Shown: positions 44,229 to 53,009 of the stretch, piece after piece
How the letters are laid out: every line of letters begins with the position of its first letter
Position numbering within the stretch: the stretch's first letter is position 1
Notes under the pieces: model-generated
Database searches by the model: none
The model's input: only the letters and a program-made list of their open reading frames with translations
Told to the model about the DNA's origin: nothing
Assembly (NCBI GenBank): GCA_016840025.1
Contig: JAEOTF010000506.1
Location: 1 to 63,191, forward strand
DNA from: Candidatus Hodarchaeota archaeon
GTDB lineage: Archaea; Asgardarchaeota; Heimdallarchaeia; Hodarchaeales; YT1-039
Direction of reading: 5' to 3'
Length of the DNA stretch: 63,191 nucleotides
Translations under genes and position numbers: made by a program

Positions 44229-44794
44229 CAAAAAAAGATTATTTAAAAGAATGGGACAAGAATCCAATGCGACGACCCCGTATTCAAAAGGTCGTTGTTA
44301 ATTTCGGTGTAGGTACTGCTGGACCAAAATTAGAAGCGGCAAAATCACTTACACAACGACTTATTGATCAAAAACCTATTGAAACAAGAGCCAAAAAAAC
44401 AGAAAGAGGTTGGGGGATTACCAAAAATCAACCCGTGGGCTTAAAGGTTACACTACGAGGCGAAAAAGCTATAGAGTTTTTGAAAAAAGTTTTATGGGCT
44501 AGAGAAGACACCATCTACCGAAAAAACTTTGATGAATATGGTAATATGTCAGTAGGCTTAAAAGAACATTTAGACCTACCAGAAATACGTTATGATCCAC
44601 GGATTGGTACACATGGCTTCGATGTAAGTGTAGTTCTTGAGAGACCAGGCTATAGAGTTAAAAGACGCCATAAACAACGAAGAAAAATTCCAGGAAGGCA
44701 TTTAATATCCAAAGAAGAAGGTATAACATTTATTCAGTCGCAATTCAGTGTAAAAGTGTTAGATACACCACCGGTAGTGGAGGTCTGGGGCTAA
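44225..44794 (+). CDS. rpl5: Large-subunit ribosomal protein uL5
   Basis: 5S-rRNA-binding protein: NPMRRPRIQKVVVNFGVG, AKSLTQRLIDQKP, KKTERGWGITKNQPVGLKVT and the C-terminal GTHGFDVSVVLERPGYRVKRR. Length 189 is typical for archaea. The start is GTG, overlapping eS4. uS14 begins 1 nt after its stop. Confidence 0.95.
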   Translation: MTKKDYLKEWDKNPMRRPRIQKVVVNFGVGTAGPKLEAAKSLTQRLIDQKPIETRAKKTERGWGITKNQPVGLKVTLRGEKAIEFLKKVLWAREDTIYRKNFDEYGNMSVGLKEHLDLPEIRYDPRIGTHGFDVSVVLERPGYRVKRRHKQRRKIPGRHLISKEEGITFIQSQFSVKVLDTPPVVEVWG

Positions 44795-44795
44795 T

Positions 44796-44948
44796 ATGTC
44801 AGATTCTCAAAGAAAAAAATATGGTGTAGCGACGAGACGTTGCCGACGTTGTGGTACCCATAGAGCCGTTATCCGTTCTTATCGGTTAATGATTTGTCGT
44901 CGTTGTTTCAGAGAAGTAGCGACAGACGTTGGGTTTAAGAAATATTAA
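44796..44948 (+). CDS. rps14: Small-subunit ribosomal protein uS14 (zinc-binding form)
   Basis: A 50-residue zinc-binding uS14: MSDSQRKKYGVATRRCRRCG, then a second pair in MICRRCFREVATDVGFKKY. The cysteines CxxC-x14-CxxC bind one zinc. The ATG at 44796 begins 1 nt after the uL5 stop. It is short and easily missed. It ends the plus-strand ribosomal run; in most archaea uS8 and uL6 would follow, but here an opposing methyltransferase gene lies 5 nt away. Confidence 0.95.
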   Translation: MSDSQRKKYGVATRRCRRCGTHRAVIRSYRLMICRRCFREVATDVGFKKY

Positions 44949-44953
44949 GGCTA

Positions 44954-45571
44954 TTAGCTGCTCTTTTCGGCCATATAGACTGAATAACCGCTCTTACGAG
45001 CGATTATCACTCCATTTCCGAAGGTTTCTTGCATTTCTTGCATATAGAATTTCCCCCCTTTTCTTTGACGCCCAACAACCTGAAGAAGACCATTCTCTAG
45101 TAAATTGTTGGGAGCTTCACGAATAATTTGAGAACAAACGGCTTTCCCTGCTGCTTGGGGGGGGTTGCAAATAATTGTATTAAATTCCATTCCTTCTTCC
45201 TTCAAAGGCTCATAGAGATTTCCCCAGAAAACTTGGACATTTAAAAGTTTTAAAGACTCGAGATTCATTTTTGTAAGTAATATAGCTCTTTTATTAATGT
45301 CAGTTAAAGTTAAATTACAATCGGGGCACAAAATAGCGAGTGAAATCCCAATTACACCATATCCACAGCCGAGGTCAAGGATGTCCCAGCTTGGTTCAAA
45401 AATAGCACTGTCTATTAGAAGACGTGTACCAAGATCCAGTTTTTTCGGAGAAAATACCCCTGCAGCAGTGGTAAGTGTGAAATCAAGACCTCGGAGATTT
45501 TGTATGTGCAGTTGATATTTTTTCGCAGTGGAAATAGGAGTAGGCGAATAATAATGCTCGGTATTAGACAT
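44954..45571 (-). CDS. RsmC-like rRNA (guanine-N2) methyltransferase
   Basis: Class I SAM methyltransferase: YYSPTPISTAKKYQLHIQNL, FTLTTAAGVFSPKKLDLGTRLL (the RsmC/RlmG lead-in), motif I ILDLGCGYGVIGISLA and catalytic motif IICNPPQAAGK. Probable target is small-subunit rRNA guanine-N2. Start chosen at ATG 45571 (MSNTEHYYSP), because upstream codons overlap a decayed copy of the neighbour's 3' end. It is convergent with uS14. Confidence 0.85.
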   Translation of the reverse strand: MSNTEHYYSPTPISTAKKYQLHIQNLRGLDFTLTTAAGVFSPKKLDLGTRLLIDSAIFEPSWDILDLGCGYGVIGISLAILCPDCNLTLTDINKRAILLTKMNLESLKLLNVQVFWGNLYEPLKEEGMEFNTIICNPPQAAGKAVCSQIIREAPNNLLENGLLQVVGRQRKGGKFYMQEMQETFGNGVIIARKSGYSVYMAEKSS

Positions 45572-45577
45572 AATAGG

Positions 45578-45656
45578 CTTCATCCGCAATTTGAAGTCAA
45601 TAAGGTATAACGAGGATATCATGAACGTAATGAACGTAAAAGAATGTCGGAAAAAA
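45578..45656 (-). pseudogene. Decayed copy of the 3' end of the Taw2-like gene
   Basis: On the minus strand this stretch can be read as FYVHYVHDILVIPY followed by a stop, nearly the same as the end of the Taw2-like protein (ILVHYVHDLHIIPQ, stop at 46630). The DNA similarity spans about 70 bp, including CTTCATCCGCA downstream of both stops. The two copies flank the zinc-ribbon gene at 45713-46279. Confidence 0.6.
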
Positions 45657-45712
45657 GAAGTTCGAGTTAATTTGTGATTCTCTTAACGATGATAATAGAC
45701 AAAATGATAGTA

Positions 45713-46279
45713 CTATGAACAAATCTGAGGTAAATAATTCTTGAATGACTCTCTTTCTCGATGTTGGAGGTCTTGCCAAGGTTTCCAGTAAGGGAGCCCA
45801 ATGAATCCTCCGTTATGCACTGCACAAGCTGGACAAACAAGATTCTTAGCATATGTACGGGACCAAATAGAAGCTTTCCTCTCATCGTTACAGAGAGGAC
45901 ACTGCCACCAGATCTTCTTCTTTGATCCGAAACTCACATCATCAGGTGTTAGATTGCCGTTTTTTGTAGGATGCCATTCCTTTGCGACCTCGGGAAAACG
46001 AAGGCTCAAGCGGTTCTGGTCAGTAAGAGGTATGCTTGGACCTCTTAGATTGAAGCGGGGGGCGGCCCATTTCCATAATAATGCAACAGAGGAGATTCTC
46101 TTTGCGGAAGCAATGGCGGTTAGAGATTTGTTTTCCCTAAAATAGAGTCTTTCAAACTCATTCTCAGAGATGAGAGTTTCTATTCCTCTCGTCTTCCGTT
46201 CCTGATGTTGTTCTCTGGTTTCACTAGCAGTTTCTCTATCACGTTCCTTACTCGTGTTTTTTCGTTTCTTTTTAATCAT
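45713..46279 (-). CDS. Zinc-ribbon (treble-clef, DUF4379-like) protein
   Basis: The central segment FPEVAKEWHPTKNGNLTPDD and the following IWWQCPLCNDERKASIWSRT with VCPACAVH match the treble-clef zinc ribbon often found beside or inside homing-type endonucleases and phage proteins. The N-terminal 45 residues are highly charged (KKKRKNTSKERDRE). A helix-turn-helix-like stretch (SLTAIASAKRISSVALLWKW) precedes the ribbon. Flanking partial repeats suggest insertion or recombination at this site. Function unknown. Confidence 0.75.
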   Translation of the reverse strand: MIKKKRKNTSKERDRETASETREQHQERKTRGIETLISENEFERLYFRENKSLTAIASAKRISSVALLWKWAAPRFNLRGPSIPLTDQNRLSLRFPEVAKEWHPTKNGNLTPDDVSFGSKKKIWWQCPLCNDERKASIWSRTYAKNLVCPACAVHNGGFIGLPYWKPWQDLQHRERESFKNYLPQICS

Positions 46280-46629
46280 GGATACTATCTTACATGAAAA
46301 CTGTCTTTTCTAGCATCTAATCCTATTGGTAGGTCAAAATCATTCACCAAAACCAAGGTCGATGCTAACATTTGAGATCAGATATCCTTCCACTACTGAG
46401 TATTTAAATTCCTTAAAACACAAATTCCAAATGAGTGGATTCGTGAATCAATAAGTCTTGTGAACCACAGTGGAATTAGATGTGAGGGGTGATTTTCAAT
46501 ATTTAACTGTACAAGGAAGGGAAGGCTCTGTGGGGTTAAGTAAGGACAACAAAAGACATTGAACTGGTCTTGAAATGGTTGAGTTCTTCCGCTTCATCCG
46601 CAAATACACGCTTCATCCGCAGATAAGTA
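46280..46629. other. 350-bp non-coding stretch with CTTCATCCGCA repeats
   Basis: No gene. CTTCATCCGCA occurs at 46591 and 46610 and again at 45578, downstream of the Taw2 gene and its decayed copy. It probably carries the zinc-ribbon gene promoter and the Taw2 transcript end. Confidence 0.45.
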
Positions 46630-47478
46630 TCATTGAGGTATAATATGGAGATCATGGACATAATGCACTAAAATGCCCGAAACCCATTTTACTCTACGAC
46701 TCTGAATCAGTTCTATTTGAAAATTGTTATTTAACGTATTCAAAGCAGTTTGAGTCATTTTTATTGCTTGGAAAGGGAGTTTTCGTTCACACAGTTCGTG
46801 AAAATGAATCCAACCACCTTCAGTCCTTCTTAATGCTTTTATAGCTGTTAATACCTGGTCTGGTGCAATTCCCCAATACCCCATGATAACTCGATCTCCA
46901 GAATCTTGGGGAGTAACTTCACGATTATCGCCCTGCAGGGCGATATAACGGTCTTCGACTCTATTCATTTGGATGCTTTCGATGAGATACTCATAGGCTA
47001 CTGGGTTGATTTCAATGCCTATAACATTCACATCCTTATGAACACAAATAGGGAGGGAAAGATTACCAACACAGGCAAACATGTCCACTATAGTTTCCCC
47101 ATCTCTTGAACAAGCTATTAGTCTCTTCCTCTCAAAATGATTACCAGCAGAAAAAGTAACTTTCAGAGGATCAATTTTGAAATAACAGCCCAGTTCTTTA
47201 TGAATTGTTTCGGTTGTAGAATCCCCTGCTATAATCTCATATTCCGGAACCCGTTCTAATGTTTGAGTTGGTCCTCTCTTCAATAACACTGTCTGTTGCT
47301 TTGGAAAAAAAGAAAGAAGCGTATTGCCGATCTCCTTTTGATAAGGGAGTAGGGAATCATGTAAATCTATAATAATCACATGACCAGTACGAGAACAGCC
47401 ATGAGGGAGAAGATAAAGTTCTGTATTTGATAGCTTGTGCTTTAATCTTTCTAATAAAAAAGAATGAAGAGAAGACAA
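46630..47478 (-). CDS. Taw2/Trm5-like tRNA modification enzyme
   Basis: Class I SAM-binding protein of the Trm5/TYW2 group: a conserved N-terminal YLLPHGCSRTGHVIIIDLHD, TVTFSAGN-like KVTFSAGNHFERKRL, motif I VDMFACVGNLSLPICVH, then NPVAYEYLIESIQMNRV. The motif IV region is GDRVIMGYWGIAPDQ, which lacks Trm5's NxPP and favours the aminocarboxypropyl transferase Taw2 that builds wyosine on tRNA-Phe G37. Trm5 methyltransferase is the alternative. It begins 12 nt after the end of the PAN gene and is probably co-transcribed. Confidence 0.8.
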   Translation of the reverse strand: MSSLHSFLLERLKHKLSNTELYLLPHGCSRTGHVIIIDLHDSLLPYQKEIGNTLLSFFPKQQTVLLKRGPTQTLERVPEYEIIAGDSTTETIHKELGCYFKIDPLKVTFSAGNHFERKRLIACSRDGETIVDMFACVGNLSLPICVHKDVNVIGIEINPVAYEYLIESIQMNRVEDRYIALQGDNREVTPQDSGDRVIMGYWGIAPDQVLTAIKALRRTEGGWIHFHELCERKLPFQAIKMTQTALNTLNNNFQIELIQSRRVKWVSGILVHYVHDLHIIPQ

Positions 47479-47489
47479 ACGGTATTCTC

Positions 47490-48689
47490 TCAGATGAAAA
47501 AGCTGGAATCCATATCAATCGATTTTGCCATTACTTTTTCTATTGCTTGGATGAAATCCTTTTGTTTAACTTCTGTTCGACGTTCACGTATAGCAAACAT
47601 ACCTGCTTCAGTACAAACTGCTTTGATATCCGCGCCTGATGTTAAGTTTGTCATATAGACAAGTTCATCAAACCTTACATTAGGAACAATCTTCATATTT
47701 CTAGTGTGAATACGGAAGATGTCCATTCTAGCGGTTTCGTCGGGCATTCGAACCTCAATATGGCGATCAAAACGTCCAGGACGAAGTAAAGCGGGGTCAA
47801 GAATATCAGGACGGTTAGTAGCGCCAATAATTTTGACATCACCACGAGGATTAAACCCGTCCATTTCGCTGAGAAGCTGCATTAGTGTACGTTGGACTTC
47901 TCTATCACCACTAGTAGCGATATCCAATCTTCGGCTTCCAATAGCGTCAAGTTCATCAATAAATAAGATACTTGGAGATCTTTCACGAGCGAACTCAAAA
48001 ACCTCGCGTACTAATCGAGCCCCTTCACCAATATACTTTTGAACTAGCTCGGAGCCTATTACTCGAATAAACGTTGCTTCTGTTTCATGGGCAACTGCTT
48101 TAGCCATATGAGTTTTTCCTGTCCCAGGTGGACCGAAAAGCAGAAGTCCTTTGGGCGGATCAATCCCTACTTCTTCAAATAACTCTGGATGAAGTAGTGA
48201 AAGTTCAACTGTTTCACTAATCTCGCGAAGCTGTTCCTCAAGGCCACCTATATCAGCATAGGTAACAGTAGGTCGTTCCTCCACTTCCATTGCTTTGACA
48301 AAGGGATCACGGGAAGGAGGTAAAGCTTCCATTATGGCAAAACTTCTTTGATTAAGGGCTACTCTAGTACCAGATTTTAGTACATCGATAGGTATGTTTC
48401 CAGACACCTGTACTATGAAGGAGGGGCCTGTTGAGCTTTTTACGATAGCCCGTCCATCTTCAAAAACTTCTTGAAGAATTCCAGCAAACAAAGGCGGAGT
48501 TCTTAAACGTTCAAGTTCTGTTCGGACTGAGTTTAATTCTCGCTCCAATCGAATTCTTTCTGCATCTAAAAGTTGTTTTTCTGTTTCGAGTGCTCTGATT
48601 TTGCGTTCTAATGTGCGATTGAATTGATTAGAGGAGTATCCAACGTAGGGTTGCTTTTTTCGATTCGTTTTTCCGTCGATTGCCGGCAT
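47490..48689 (-). CDS. pan: Proteasome-activating nucleotidase (PAN/Rpt-like AAA+ ATPase)
   Basis: Hexameric unfoldase feeding the 20S proteasome. Order: coiled coil (RTLERKIRALETEKQLLDAE, 25-70), OB domain, Walker A LLFGPPGTGKTHMAKA, pore loop KYIGEG, Walker B ILFIDELDAIGSRR and the SRH region ATNRPDILDPALLRPGRFD. The last residues are SSFFI; the usual HbYX tail that docks into the 20S pore ends in hydrophobic-Tyr-X, so Phe replaces Tyr here. Length 399 is typical. Transcribed divergently from mbf1. Confidence 0.95.
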   Translation of the reverse strand: MPAIDGKTNRKKQPYVGYSSNQFNRTLERKIRALETEKQLLDAERIRLERELNSVRTELERLRTPPLFAGILQEVFEDGRAIVKSSTGPSFIVQVSGNIPIDVLKSGTRVALNQRSFAIMEALPPSRDPFVKAMEVEERPTVTYADIGGLEEQLREISETVELSLLHPELFEEVGIDPPKGLLLFGPPGTGKTHMAKAVAHETEATFIRVIGSELVQKYIGEGARLVREVFEFARERSPSILFIDELDAIGSRRLDIATSGDREVQRTLMQLLSEMDGFNPRGDVKIIGATNRPDILDPALLRPGRFDRHIEVRMPDETARMDIFRIHTRNMKIVPNVRFDELVYMTNLTSGADIKAVCTEAGMFAIRERRTEVKQKDFIQAIEKVMAKSIDMDSSFFI

Positions 48690-48872
48690 TAGAGCAGCTC
48701 CACTAGAATAGGCTTTATAACCATATATCTATATTTGGCTATGAAAAACTTTCCTGATCTATTAACATGTTAAATTAATTCAGGATAAAAAAGAAAAAAT
48801 ATAGGATAAAGGATAATATTAATACTCTTAAAAATATAAAGATAGATGAAAAAAAAAGAAGAGTGAAACAAG
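48690..48872. promoter_or_regulatory. Divergent promoter region between pan and mbf1
   Basis: A 183-bp AT-rich gap with TATA-like tracts on both sides (CCATATATCTATATT near 48722 on the PAN side and AAAAATATAG near 48787 on the MBF1 side). Confidence 0.5.
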
Positions 48873-49385
48873 TTGGGCACTTGTGACATTTGTGGCGCAA
48901 CAGGACCAGTAGAACTCGTAAAAGTAGACGGTGCAAATATGTATGCCTGCCCTCGCTGCAGTAAATTTGGTGAAAAGGTTAAGCAAACGCCTAATCGAGG
49001 TACAAGGCGAAATACTACCCCTAAAATGGCTACTAAGAAAGCTCCCCCGAAACAATTTTCTGCACCGCGTAGGATCAGGAAACAAAAGCGCGTAGTTGAA
49101 AATTATGGTACAAAGATCCGTACTGCGCGTCAAGCAATGAATTTGACGCGAAAAGAGCTAGGAGCACAGATTTTTGAAAAAGAAACACTGATTGCACGAC
49201 TTGAAACGGAGAAAATTGTTCCTACAATGAAAGTAGTCGAGAAGCTCGAACAAAAACTCAAAATAGAATTACTTGAAGAAGAAGAAGAACCGATTTCAGG
49301 AGCGGGGCAACAAGAGTTAGAGTTTAGTGGTAAAGGCGCAACATTAGGAAGTATCGCACGTATCAAAAGGCGAAAGAAAGAATAA
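48873..49385 (+). CDS. Multiprotein-bridging factor 1 (MBF1)
   Basis: Transcription/translation-linked coactivator. N-terminal zinc ribbon MGTCDICGATGPVELVKVDG with a second CPRC pair, a basic linker, and a C-terminal Cro-type HTH (YGTKIRTARQAMNLTRKELG, then LIARLETEKIVPTMKVVEKL). This is the archaeal MBF1 arrangement. The start is TTG. Length 170 is normal. Confidence 0.92.
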   Translation: MGTCDICGATGPVELVKVDGANMYACPRCSKFGEKVKQTPNRGTRRNTTPKMATKKAPPKQFSAPRRIRKQKRVVENYGTKIRTARQAMNLTRKELGAQIFEKETLIARLETEKIVPTMKVVEKLEQKLKIELLEEEEEPISGAGQQELEFSGKGATLGSIARIKRRKKE

Positions 49386-49476
49386 CCTTACGAATATTGG
49401 CTACAGAGAAGGTTTCCTTAGTAATTAAAAATGGATGAGAATTAATCAATCCCTAACTCGTTGGATGGATCCATAA

Positions 49477-49815
49477 TTGGATAATTTATTTGTTTATGGC
49501 ACTTTAATGAAAGGATATTCAAGAAATAAGATAATTGAGAAGTTTGAATGGCAACCTGCGACCCTTTACGATTATGAACGCTATTGGCCAGAAGAACTCG
49601 GATTCCCCTTTATTTTTCCCTCACAAAATAGTAAAGTTGAAGGAGAAGCGTATTTTAATATTGATAAAGAGACTATAGCGATAATTGACCAGATTGAAGG
49701 AGAAGGAGAATTATATCACCGAATAAAGGTTACAATTGAACTTTCAGAACATAAAGATCTGATTGAAGCCTGGACATTTGTTGCTGGTGAGAAGTTAACA
49801 GCCCGTTTTGCCTAA
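49477..49815 (+). CDS. Gamma-glutamylcyclotransferase-fold protein
   Basis: The GGCT/AIG2 signature VYGTLMKGYSRN is at the N-terminus, with the conserved acidic segment IIDQIEGEGELYHRI (catalytic Glu candidates) and a beta-barrel pattern. 112 residues is normal. Substrate is unknown: family members cleave gamma-glutamyl peptides or epsilon-lysine conjugates. The start is TTG. It stands alone. Confidence 0.8.
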   Translation: MDNLFVYGTLMKGYSRNKIIEKFEWQPATLYDYERYWPEELGFPFIFPSQNSKVEGEAYFNIDKETIAIIDQIEGEGELYHRIKVTIELSEHKDLIEAWTFVAGEKLTARFA

Positions 49816-49847
49816 AAAAAAGGAGTGAAATCAGCACGAATTTCGAT

Positions 49848-50141
49848 CTATGCCATATCAACATAAAAGAAGAAAACGTGCATTATACCAACTACAGCAT
49901 TTGCGATTATAGCTATAGTCGCTATCAATGGATACATAGGAGTGGGGATAATCTGAATTTTAAGATCTTCCAAGGCATAAAGTAATATCACAATGAAACT
50001 AAAGACCATGGTGATAAGCCATGCGAGTTTCAAAAAAGCTTCCATTTCACCGCCAAAAAAGCTACAAGCGTTTACAAGTAAAGCAGAAAAAATAATTGTC
50101 ATAAAGATGCGAAAATCTTCGGCATTCACAATAAATTCCAC
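49848..50141 (-). CDS. Small integral membrane protein, three helices
   Basis: 97 residues with hydrophobic segments around FMTIIFSALLVNACSFFG, LAWLITMVFSFIVILLYAL and MYPLIATIAIIANAVVGIMH. No recognised family. An ATG start and strong alternation of membrane segments support coding. Lies convergent with the GGCT gene. Confidence 0.6.
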   Translation of the reverse strand: MEFIVNAEDFRIFMTIIFSALLVNACSFFGGEMEAFLKLAWLITMVFSFIVILLYALEDLKIQIIPTPMYPLIATIAIIANAVVGIMHVFFFYVDMA

Positions 50142-50322
50142 CTTATTATTTTTTACAACAGCTAATCATAATAAGTTATAAGAGAATTACGATCAAATTG
50201 TAGATTAGTGAATGTAAATTTTTTCTCTCACCATTAGCAACCAAGAAATTAGTACATAAAGAAACTTAAGGCGCATGATTTTCATCATTAGAATACCAAA
50301 ATAATCCCATAAAAAGTAGGAT

Positions 50323-51414
50323 GTGTCAAAGATAGCACTCAATTGGACATTAGAAGTCATAGTTGGATGTATTTCAGTTATTCCAGTTGGCATCGCCTTT
50401 TTATTAACGTGCTACTATTACTTCAAAGAAAAAAACCGCTCTCTCCTTTTTATGACATTATCCTGGTTCTGTCTAACTATATGGATTCTGGTTGAAACCC
50501 TTTCCTATCTATATTTGGATAAATCTTTATTTCGGGCACATAATTTTTTCCTCATCCCATTAGGATTCTTCATTGCACTTCTGGCAGACTCTATCGACAA
50601 GGAATCAATAGAGCCGACGAAAATTGCACTTTTCACAGCTTTATCGGCTTCAGTGTTTATATTTTCATTAGACCCAGATTTAGTTATTCCCGATAGCTTT
50701 CCCAACGGGGATTCGACGCTTGCATTGGCGGGAGAATTACGAATTGCAGTATCTACTCTCGCGTTTTTGACAGGATGTACCATCGCATATTATATGGCAA
50801 AAATTCACTTGAACGCACCAAAGAATCTAAGATTCTATTCTGGTCTTAATTTGGTGGGAGCAATAATGACAGGAATCCTGTCTTCTATTCTTGTTGCTGT
50901 AGGCATAAGCATGATAATCCCGGGGAGTGCCTTAGCGATAATTTCATGTGGTGCCTTACTTATGTCAATAGCATTCGTAGCTCAACCTAAATTGGCATTT
51001 GTTCTCCCATTCAAAGCAACAAGCTTAACAGTCATTGAGGCTAATAGTGGTATACCACTCTTCACTCATTCTTGGAGTAAAAAGGAAGATCTGATTGATG
51101 AGAGTGTGTTTTCTGGTATGTTAAGCGGTATAACAAGTTTTGTAGATATAGCTTTGGGGAAAGGTAACATCCGTGAGATTCACTTAGATCAAGCTATCCT
51201 TATTTTAGAAAGACATGAGAAAAGTCCTGTAGCTTATGTCTTAGTTGCTACAAAATCTTCTCCATCTCTTAGAAACGCTCTCAATTCTTTTGCTGAAAAA
51301 TTCTCCAAGAAATTCTTACATGACTTATCCACCGATGTAGTTGACACAGAAGAATACGAAGCGGCGTCCGAATTAGTATTGTCGTGCTTTCCATTTGTTC
51401 CTGAATATGATTGA
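50323..51414 (+). CDS. Seven-helix membrane protein with a C-terminal longin/roadblock-like domain
   Basis: Residues 1-230 contain about seven hydrophobic helices (for example VIVGCISVIPVGIAFLLT and LVGAIMTGILSSILVAVGIS). The cytosolic rest (about 235-345) reads LTVIEANSGIPLFTHSWSK, then GMLSGITSFVDIALGKGNIR, AILILERHEKSPVAYVLVA, and a long helix, a pattern I associate with Asgard longin/roadblock-like modules that often work with small GTPases. This assignment rests on the pattern only. The start is GTG. It could be a receptor-like GTPase scaffold. Confidence 0.7.
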   Translation: MSKIALNWTLEVIVGCISVIPVGIAFLLTCYYYFKEKNRSLLFMTLSWFCLTIWILVETLSYLYLDKSLFRAHNFFLIPLGFFIALLADSIDKESIEPTKIALFTALSASVFIFSLDPDLVIPDSFPNGDSTLALAGELRIAVSTLAFLTGCTIAYYMAKIHLNAPKNLRFYSGLNLVGAIMTGILSSILVAVGISMIIPGSALAIISCGALLMSIAFVAQPKLAFVLPFKATSLTVIEANSGIPLFTHSWSKKEDLIDESVFSGMLSGITSFVDIALGKGNIREIHLDQAILILERHEKSPVAYVLVATKSSPSLRNALNSFAEKFSKKFLHDLSTDVVDTEEYEAASELVLSCFPFVPEYD

Positions 51415-51458
51415 GAAAAAATATTCAAAAACTAATAAGATGCTGTTGTTTTGGATTA

Positions 51459-52646
51459 TCAGCCGCCCTTCTCGATTACAGTTGCAACACCTTGTCCTCC
51501 ACCAATACATGCTGTTGCTAAACCATATTGGGCATCTTCCCAATTGAGAATTCTTGATAATGTACCTACCAAGCGAGCTCCAGTTGCGCCTAGCGGATGT
51601 CCGATTGCAATAGCCCCACCTTTTATATTAACTTTTATTCTATCAAGATTTAGCTCTTTAATAGCATTCAAAGCTACTACAGCAAAAGCCTCATTGATCT
51701 CCCAGTAATTAATGTCCTTAATTTCTAGTCCTGCATGTTGTAGCGCTTTTTTGCTTGCGGGAACAGGTCCATGTCCCATAATCCCCGGATTGACCCCAGC
51801 CCATCCCATGGATTTAATAGTGGCTAATGGTTCAAACCCATACTCTTTTGCCTTTTGTTTTGACATTAGAACCATTGCACTAGCTCCAGCATTCAATGGT
51901 GAGCTGTTACCGGCAGTAATAACACCTTCAGAATCAAAAACAGGTTTTAACGATGCCATTGCGTCCATTGTGCTTCCACGGCGGATACTAAGGTCTGTTT
52001 CGATTACTTCACCGTTAATCTCTACGGGCATAATTTCATCTTTAAAATAGCCTTCATCTACCGCATTGGCAGCATAGTCATGTGATTCTAGGCTATATTG
52101 GTCTAGATCTTCACGTGTTAGACCGAACTTCTCCGCAGCTTTTTTGAAGAGCTTTTCTGCAGTAAAGCCCATCACAAAGCCGGTACTAAAATCATAATCT
52201 TTATACGTATCTTCTGTGGCTAATTGCATTGGAACATCGATATGAGGGTTGTTAGCCATTGGAATATGAGTCATATGCTCTAAGCCAGCTGCAACGCAAA
52301 TATCAGAGTACCCCGTCATTATTTCCATTACACCAGTATGAATGGCGCTCATAGAAGACCCACATTGGCGGTCGATTCCTTGAGAGGGAACAGTATCAGG
52401 TAAACCAGCAAAAGCAACCACTATTCTACCCCCGCATAACCATTGCTCACTCACCTGATAAGCTGCGCCTATCAGAACCTCTCCAATTTCTTTTGCATTG
52501 ATTCCCTTACGAGTAACCATTGTATGTATTAATTTTCCCGTCATTTCATCCATTCGTAATGAATTAAACTTATCTCTTTCAGGCGCGTTGGGACGTGACC
52601 TTGAGATTGGTGTTCTAAGATAGTCGACTATTACTACTTCTCGCAT
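51459..52646 (-). CDS. Acetyl-CoA acetyltransferase (thiolase)
   Basis: Condenses or cleaves acyl-CoA in the cytosol. The nucleophilic cysteine lies in GIDRQCGSSMSAIHTG (about residue 93), the His motif in GGAIAIGHPLGATGARL, and the second cysteine in ATACIGGGQGVATV near the C-terminus. Length 395 is typical. It lies 126 nt downstream of the broken deoC gene on the same strand, at the end of the microcompartment locus. In that setting it could act on acetyl-CoA made from aldolase-derived acetaldehyde, an inference. Confidence 0.92.
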   Translation of the reverse strand: MREVVIVDYLRTPISRSRPNAPERDKFNSLRMDEMTGKLIHTMVTRKGINAKEIGEVLIGAAYQVSEQWLCGGRIVVAFAGLPDTVPSQGIDRQCGSSMSAIHTGVMEIMTGYSDICVAAGLEHMTHIPMANNPHIDVPMQLATEDTYKDYDFSTGFVMGFTAEKLFKKAAEKFGLTREDLDQYSLESHDYAANAVDEGYFKDEIMPVEINGEVIETDLSIRRGSTMDAMASLKPVFDSEGVITAGNSSPLNAGASAMVLMSKQKAKEYGFEPLATIKSMGWAGVNPGIMGHGPVPASKKALQHAGLEIKDINYWEINEAFAVVALNAIKELNLDRIKVNIKGGAIAIGHPLGATGARLVGTLSRILNWEDAQYGLATACIGGGQGVATVIEKGG

Positions 52647-52772
52647 AATTCTAACTCCAGTTATCTATCTGTTTAGGCAGATCTTTCTAATGTTTAAATA
52701 AAATTAATGAGAGTATCAACTCCCCACCTTGAGAATTTCAACTACATCTTTATTGGCTATATGAGCTGAGAT

Positions 52773-53009
52773 TCAATAGCCTTTTCCATTAGGAGGGGTC
52801 CCCTTAGCTATAGCAACCGATGCAGAGGCGCCTACACGGGTAGCTCCTGCTTCTACCATAGCTTTAGCAGTTTCATAGTCCCTAATACCGCCCGATGCCT
52901 TAACCCCCATGTGTGGGCCGACCGTTTGACGCATGAGAGCGATATCTTCTACAGTAGCACCACCAGTGCTGAATCCTGTACTAGTTTTGACAAAATCCGC
53001 TCCAGCCAT
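52773..53009 (-). CDS. deoC: Deoxyribose-phosphate aldolase, C-terminal part after an in-frame TAG
   Basis: Carries the Schiff-base and proton-relay lysines of Deo[17 protein letters not shown] and [14 protein letters not shown], ending in [11 protein letters not shown]. It is in the same frame as the upstream piece; the only separation is one TAG codon (53010-53012 on the plus strand, read on the minus), followed at once by ATG. There is no ribosome site for this ATG. Without readthrough the upstream product would be an inactive aldolase. Confidence 0.75.
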   Translation of the reverse strand: MAGADFVKTSTGFSTGGATVEDIALMRQTVGPHMGVKASGGIRDYETAKAMVEAGATRVGASASVAIAKGTPPNGKGY

